A stretch of 18,842 nucleotides of DNA, taken from Paracoccaceae bacterium (lineage in GTDB: Bacteria > Pseudomonadota > Alphaproteobacteria > Rhodobacterales > Rhodobacteraceae). The stretch covers positions 13,038 to 31,879 of the forward strand of contig DNSZ01000311.1 in NCBI GenBank assembly GCA_003500165.1, read 5' to 3'. The notes beneath the pieces were generated by a model, which was not told the origin of the DNA, made no database searches, and was given only the letters and a program-made list of their open reading frames with translations. A program made the position numbers and the translations under genes. Of the stretch, positions 17,092 to 18,842 are shown one piece after another (position 1 is the first letter of the stretch; each line of letters starts with the position of its first letter).

Positions 17092-17679
17092 ATGGCACGT
17101 GAAGACAGAGGCCGCGGGCGCGACCGCGACGAAACCCCGGAATTCGCCGACCGGCTGGTCGCGATCAACCGGGTGTCGAAAACCGTGAAGGGCGGCAAGC
17201 GCTTCGGTTTCGCGGCGCTGGTCGTGGTCGGCGATCAGAAGGGCCGCGTCGGCTTCGGCAAGGGCAAGGCCAAGGAAGTGCCCGAGGCGATCCGCAAGGC
17301 GACCGAGGCCGCCAAGCGCGGGCTGGTCCGGGTGCCGCTGCGCGAAGGCCGCACATTGCACCACGATATCACCGGGCGCCACGGCGCCGGCCGGGTGGTC
17401 ATGCGCACCGCGCCGCAGGGTACCGGCATCATCGCCGGCGGTCCCAGCCGCGCAGTGTTCGAGATGCTGGGGGTCCAGGATGTGGTCGCCAAGTCGACCG
17501 GCACCCAGAACCCCTACAACATGATCCGGGCAACGATGGACGGGCTGAAGAACCAGTCGAGCCCGCGCCAGGTTGCACAGCGTCGCGGCAAGAAGGTGGC
17601 CGATATCCTGCACCGTGAGCCCGAGGCGAAGGCCGAGGAACCGGCGCCGGCCGACGCGGCCGCTCCGGCCCAAGCCTGA
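17092..17679 (+). CDS. rpsE: 30S ribosomal protein S5
   Basis: 30S body protein important for decoding fidelity and mRNA entry. The 195-aa protein has ADRLVAINRVSKTVKGGKRFGFAALVVVGDQKGRVGFGKGKAKEVPEAIRKATEAAKR (about 19-75), the site where E. coli spectinomycin-resistance changes map, and the C-terminal GTGIIAGGPSRAVFEMLGVQDVVAKSTGTQNPYNMIRAT. An Ala/Glu/Pro-rich tail of about 25 residues extends it beyond E. coli S5 (167 aa), as in other alphaproteobacteria. GGAGG (17081-17085) sits 6 nt from the ATG. Confidence 0.98.
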   Translation: MAREDRGRGRDRDETPEFADRLVAINRVSKTVKGGKRFGFAALVVVGDQKGRVGFGKGKAKEVPEAIRKATEAAKRGLVRVPLREGRTLHHDITGRHGAGRVVMRTAPQGTGIIAGGPSRAVFEMLGVQDVVAKSTGTQNPYNMIRATMDGLKNQSSPRQVAQRRGKKVADILHREPEAKAEEPAPADAAAPAQA

Positions 17680-17690
17680 GGGAGGCGGAA

Positions 17691-17879
17691 ATGGGAAAAA
17701 CCATCGTCGTCAAGCAGATCGGCTCGCCCATCCGGCGGCCGTCGAAACAGCGCCAGACCCTGATCGGGCTGGGCCTGAACAAGATGCACAGAACCCGCGA
17801 ACTGGAAGACACGCCATCGGTGCGGGGTATGGTCAACTCCATCCCGCATCTGGTGGAGATCGTCGAGGAACGCGGCTGA
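17691..17879 (+). CDS. rpmD: 50S ribosomal protein L30
   Basis: Small 50S protein contacting 5S and 23S rRNA. The 62-aa protein has the L30 pattern KTIVVKQIGSPIRRPSKQRQTLIGLGLNKMHRTRELEDTPSVRGMVNSIPHLVEIVEE. GGGAGG follows the rpsE stop by two bases and serves the ATG. In most bacteria rplO comes next; here a 165-nt spacer leads to a phzF-like pseudogene, so L30/L15 adjacency is broken at least locally. Confidence 0.97.
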   Translation: MGKTIVVKQIGSPIRRPSKQRQTLIGLGLNKMHRTRELEDTPSVRGMVNSIPHLVEIVEERG

Positions 17880-18044
17880 CCGGCCCTCGGGTCCGGTCCG
17901 ACGGCCCCCGATGCCCGCAGGGGGTCTGCCGCTGCGATTGGCGGACGCCCAATGGCGGGCGCCGATGACGGCCCCGTGCGCGCCGGTATCGGTGCGGGGC
18001 GCGCGGCCGGCGTTTTGATTGGTCCCGGCGCCGGGAGAGTGCCC

Positions 18045-18696
18045 ATGACCCTGCCGTTCCACATCCATGTCGTGTTCACCGACAGGCCCTGTGCGGGCAA
18101 TCCGCTGGCCATCGTCGAAGATGTCGACGATCTGACAGCCGCGCAGATGCAGGGGATCGCGCGGCAGTTCAATCTGGCCGAGACGATCTTCATCCAGCGC
18201 CCGGCCGATCCGGCGCATGACGCGAAGGTCCGGACTCTCCTGCCCGCGACCGAAATCCCGTTTGCCGGGCACCCGGCCGTCGGCGGCGCGATTCACCTGG
18301 CGACCCGACGCGCCGGCAGCGGCGATCTTGCGTGTGAGATTACCCTGGAAGAGGCGGCGGGTCCGGTCGCCGTCACGGTGACCCGGACCGGCAGCGCGGT
18401 GCATGGCGAATTCACCGCCCCGATCCTGCCGCACCCGCATGAGGGCCGGATCGCCCAGGATGCGTTGGCGCCGGCCCTTGGCCTCGATGCCGGGGAGATC
18501 GGCTTCGGCGGGCGTTGCCCCGGCCTGTGGGCGGAAGGGGCCGGCCTTTCTCTATGTGCCCGTGGCCAGCTGCGCGGCGCTGTCCCGCTCCCGCCCAGCG
18601 GAGCCGCACCGGTCGCGGGTGATGGCGGCGGCCGGGCTGTGGGGCGCCTATCTCCATGTGGCGTCCAGTCCGGCTGCCTGGCCAGCGCGACCCTGA
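18045..18696 (+). pseudogene. Broken PhzF-family isomerase-like gene
   Basis: The first part (from the ATG at 18045, GGGAGAG upstream) reads as a PhzF/YddE-type protein: HVVFTDRPCAGNPLAIVED, then NLAETIFI with the family catalytic Glu (E46) and LLPATEIPFAGHPAVGGA. At GGGG (18537-18540) one extra G shifts the frame: upstream ends GRCPGLWAEG, and skipping one G continues as PAFLYVPVASCAALSRSRPAEPH, exactly the family pattern. That frame stops at 18694-18696, and no EDPATGSA or later C-terminal half can be found in any frame. Frameshift and truncation together point to a decaying gene; a sequencing error would explain only the shift. The unshifted frame runs to 18716 with a non-family tail. Confidence 0.8.
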
Positions 18697-18759
18697 CGGC
18701 CTTGCGCGCAGGCTAGGGCTGCCACACCAAATCGACCGGATGTCGCCAGGATCGGGCAG

Positions 18760-18781
18760 GCGCCCGCCGCGCGGCGGGCGC
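18760..18781. repeat. 22-bp perfect palindrome
   Basis: Bases 18760-18781 are a perfect palindrome centred at 18770/18771 (arms GCGCCCGCCGC and GCGGCGGGCGC). It lies 44 nt beyond the end of the phzF remnant and is immediately followed by a second inverted repeat. No T-tract follows. It may be a transcript end or a dispersed repeat unit. Confidence 0.6.
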
Positions 18782-18784
18782 GCC

Positions 18785-18802
18785 CTTGGGCGTGCGCCCA
18801 AG
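18785..18802. repeat. 8-bp inverted repeat next to the palindrome
   Basis: CTTGGGCG (18785-18792) and CGCCCAAG (18795-18802) pair perfectly over a 2-nt TG gap. As RNA the loop would open to at least four bases. With the preceding palindrome it forms a tandem-hairpin block of the sort often present in many copies in high-GC genomes. Confidence 0.5.
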
Positions 18803-18842
18803 AGCGCCGGGCCCCAGCGGAGCGCGGGCATGGCGGACGGGG

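Noticed and set aside
16387..17673. A 428-codon open frame on the - strand
   Set aside because: It is opposite rplF, rplR and rpsE, all unmistakable, and its product is His/Arg/Gly-rich and motif-free.
18712..18842. Remaining C-terminal half of PhzF in another frame
   Set aside because: I translated the downstream frames and found no EDPATGSA-like or GRPS-like segment, so the end of the gene appears truly absent rather than shifted again.

Overview
The window is a high-GC piece of an alphaproteobacterial chromosome. It carries the end of the str operon followed by the S10 and spc ribosomal-protein operons, all on the + strand. EF-G, EF-Tu and the r-proteins look like those of the order Rhodobacterales: EF-G has an extra acidic loop between switch I and the DTPGH motif, S14 is the long form without zinc, and L3 has an Ala/Glu-rich tail. 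This placement is from recalled family features, not from a search.

Layout: fusA and tuf (6-3362) are followed by a hairpin-bearing spacer. Then come rpsJ, rplC, rplD, rplW, rplB, rpsS, rplV, rpsC and rplP (3482-8174), mostly tightly packed with ATGA or TGATG overlaps. The canonical next gene, rpmC, does not follow. About 5.4 kb of unrelated DNA (8175-13566) lies between rplP and rpmC. Ribosomal genes then resume with rpmC, rpsQ, rplN, rplX, rplE, rpsN, rpsH, rplF, rplR, rpsE and rpmD (13567-17879). After rpmD, where rplO is usual, there is a broken phzF-like gene (18045-18696) and a palindrome-rich stretch running to the window edge. rplO is not seen in this window.

The insert has two parts. 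The first is a co-directional four-gene cluster (8272-11942): a GtrB/DPM1-type polyprenyl-phosphate glycosyltransferase, a GtrA-like four-helix membrane protein, a SAM-dependent methyltransferase and a large polytopic membrane protein with a soluble C-terminal domain. Together they look like a gtr-type system. In such a system a sugar is loaded on undecaprenyl phosphate, flipped across the membrane and transferred to an envelope glycan; here a methyltransferase is added. Base composition falls clearly in the middle of this cluster (about 9.2-10.7 kb), which suggests foreign origin. The second part is a single gene on the - strand (11955-13373) that converges on the cluster with a 12-nt gap. 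It encodes an unrecognised 472-aa protein with a GATase/Rossmann-like N-terminal half, a short coiled coil, and a C-terminal domain resembling restriction-endonuclease-like modules but without a visible catalytic triad.

The main point of interest is this insertion into one of the most conserved operons in bacteria. It raises three questions: whether the envelope-glycan genes are driven by ribosomal-protein transcription, how rpmC and the spc genes downstream are transcribed past an antisense gene, and what the - strand protein does. No rRNA, tRNA, CRISPR array, insertion sequence or integrase was seen. No gene-free stretch exceeds 200 bases.
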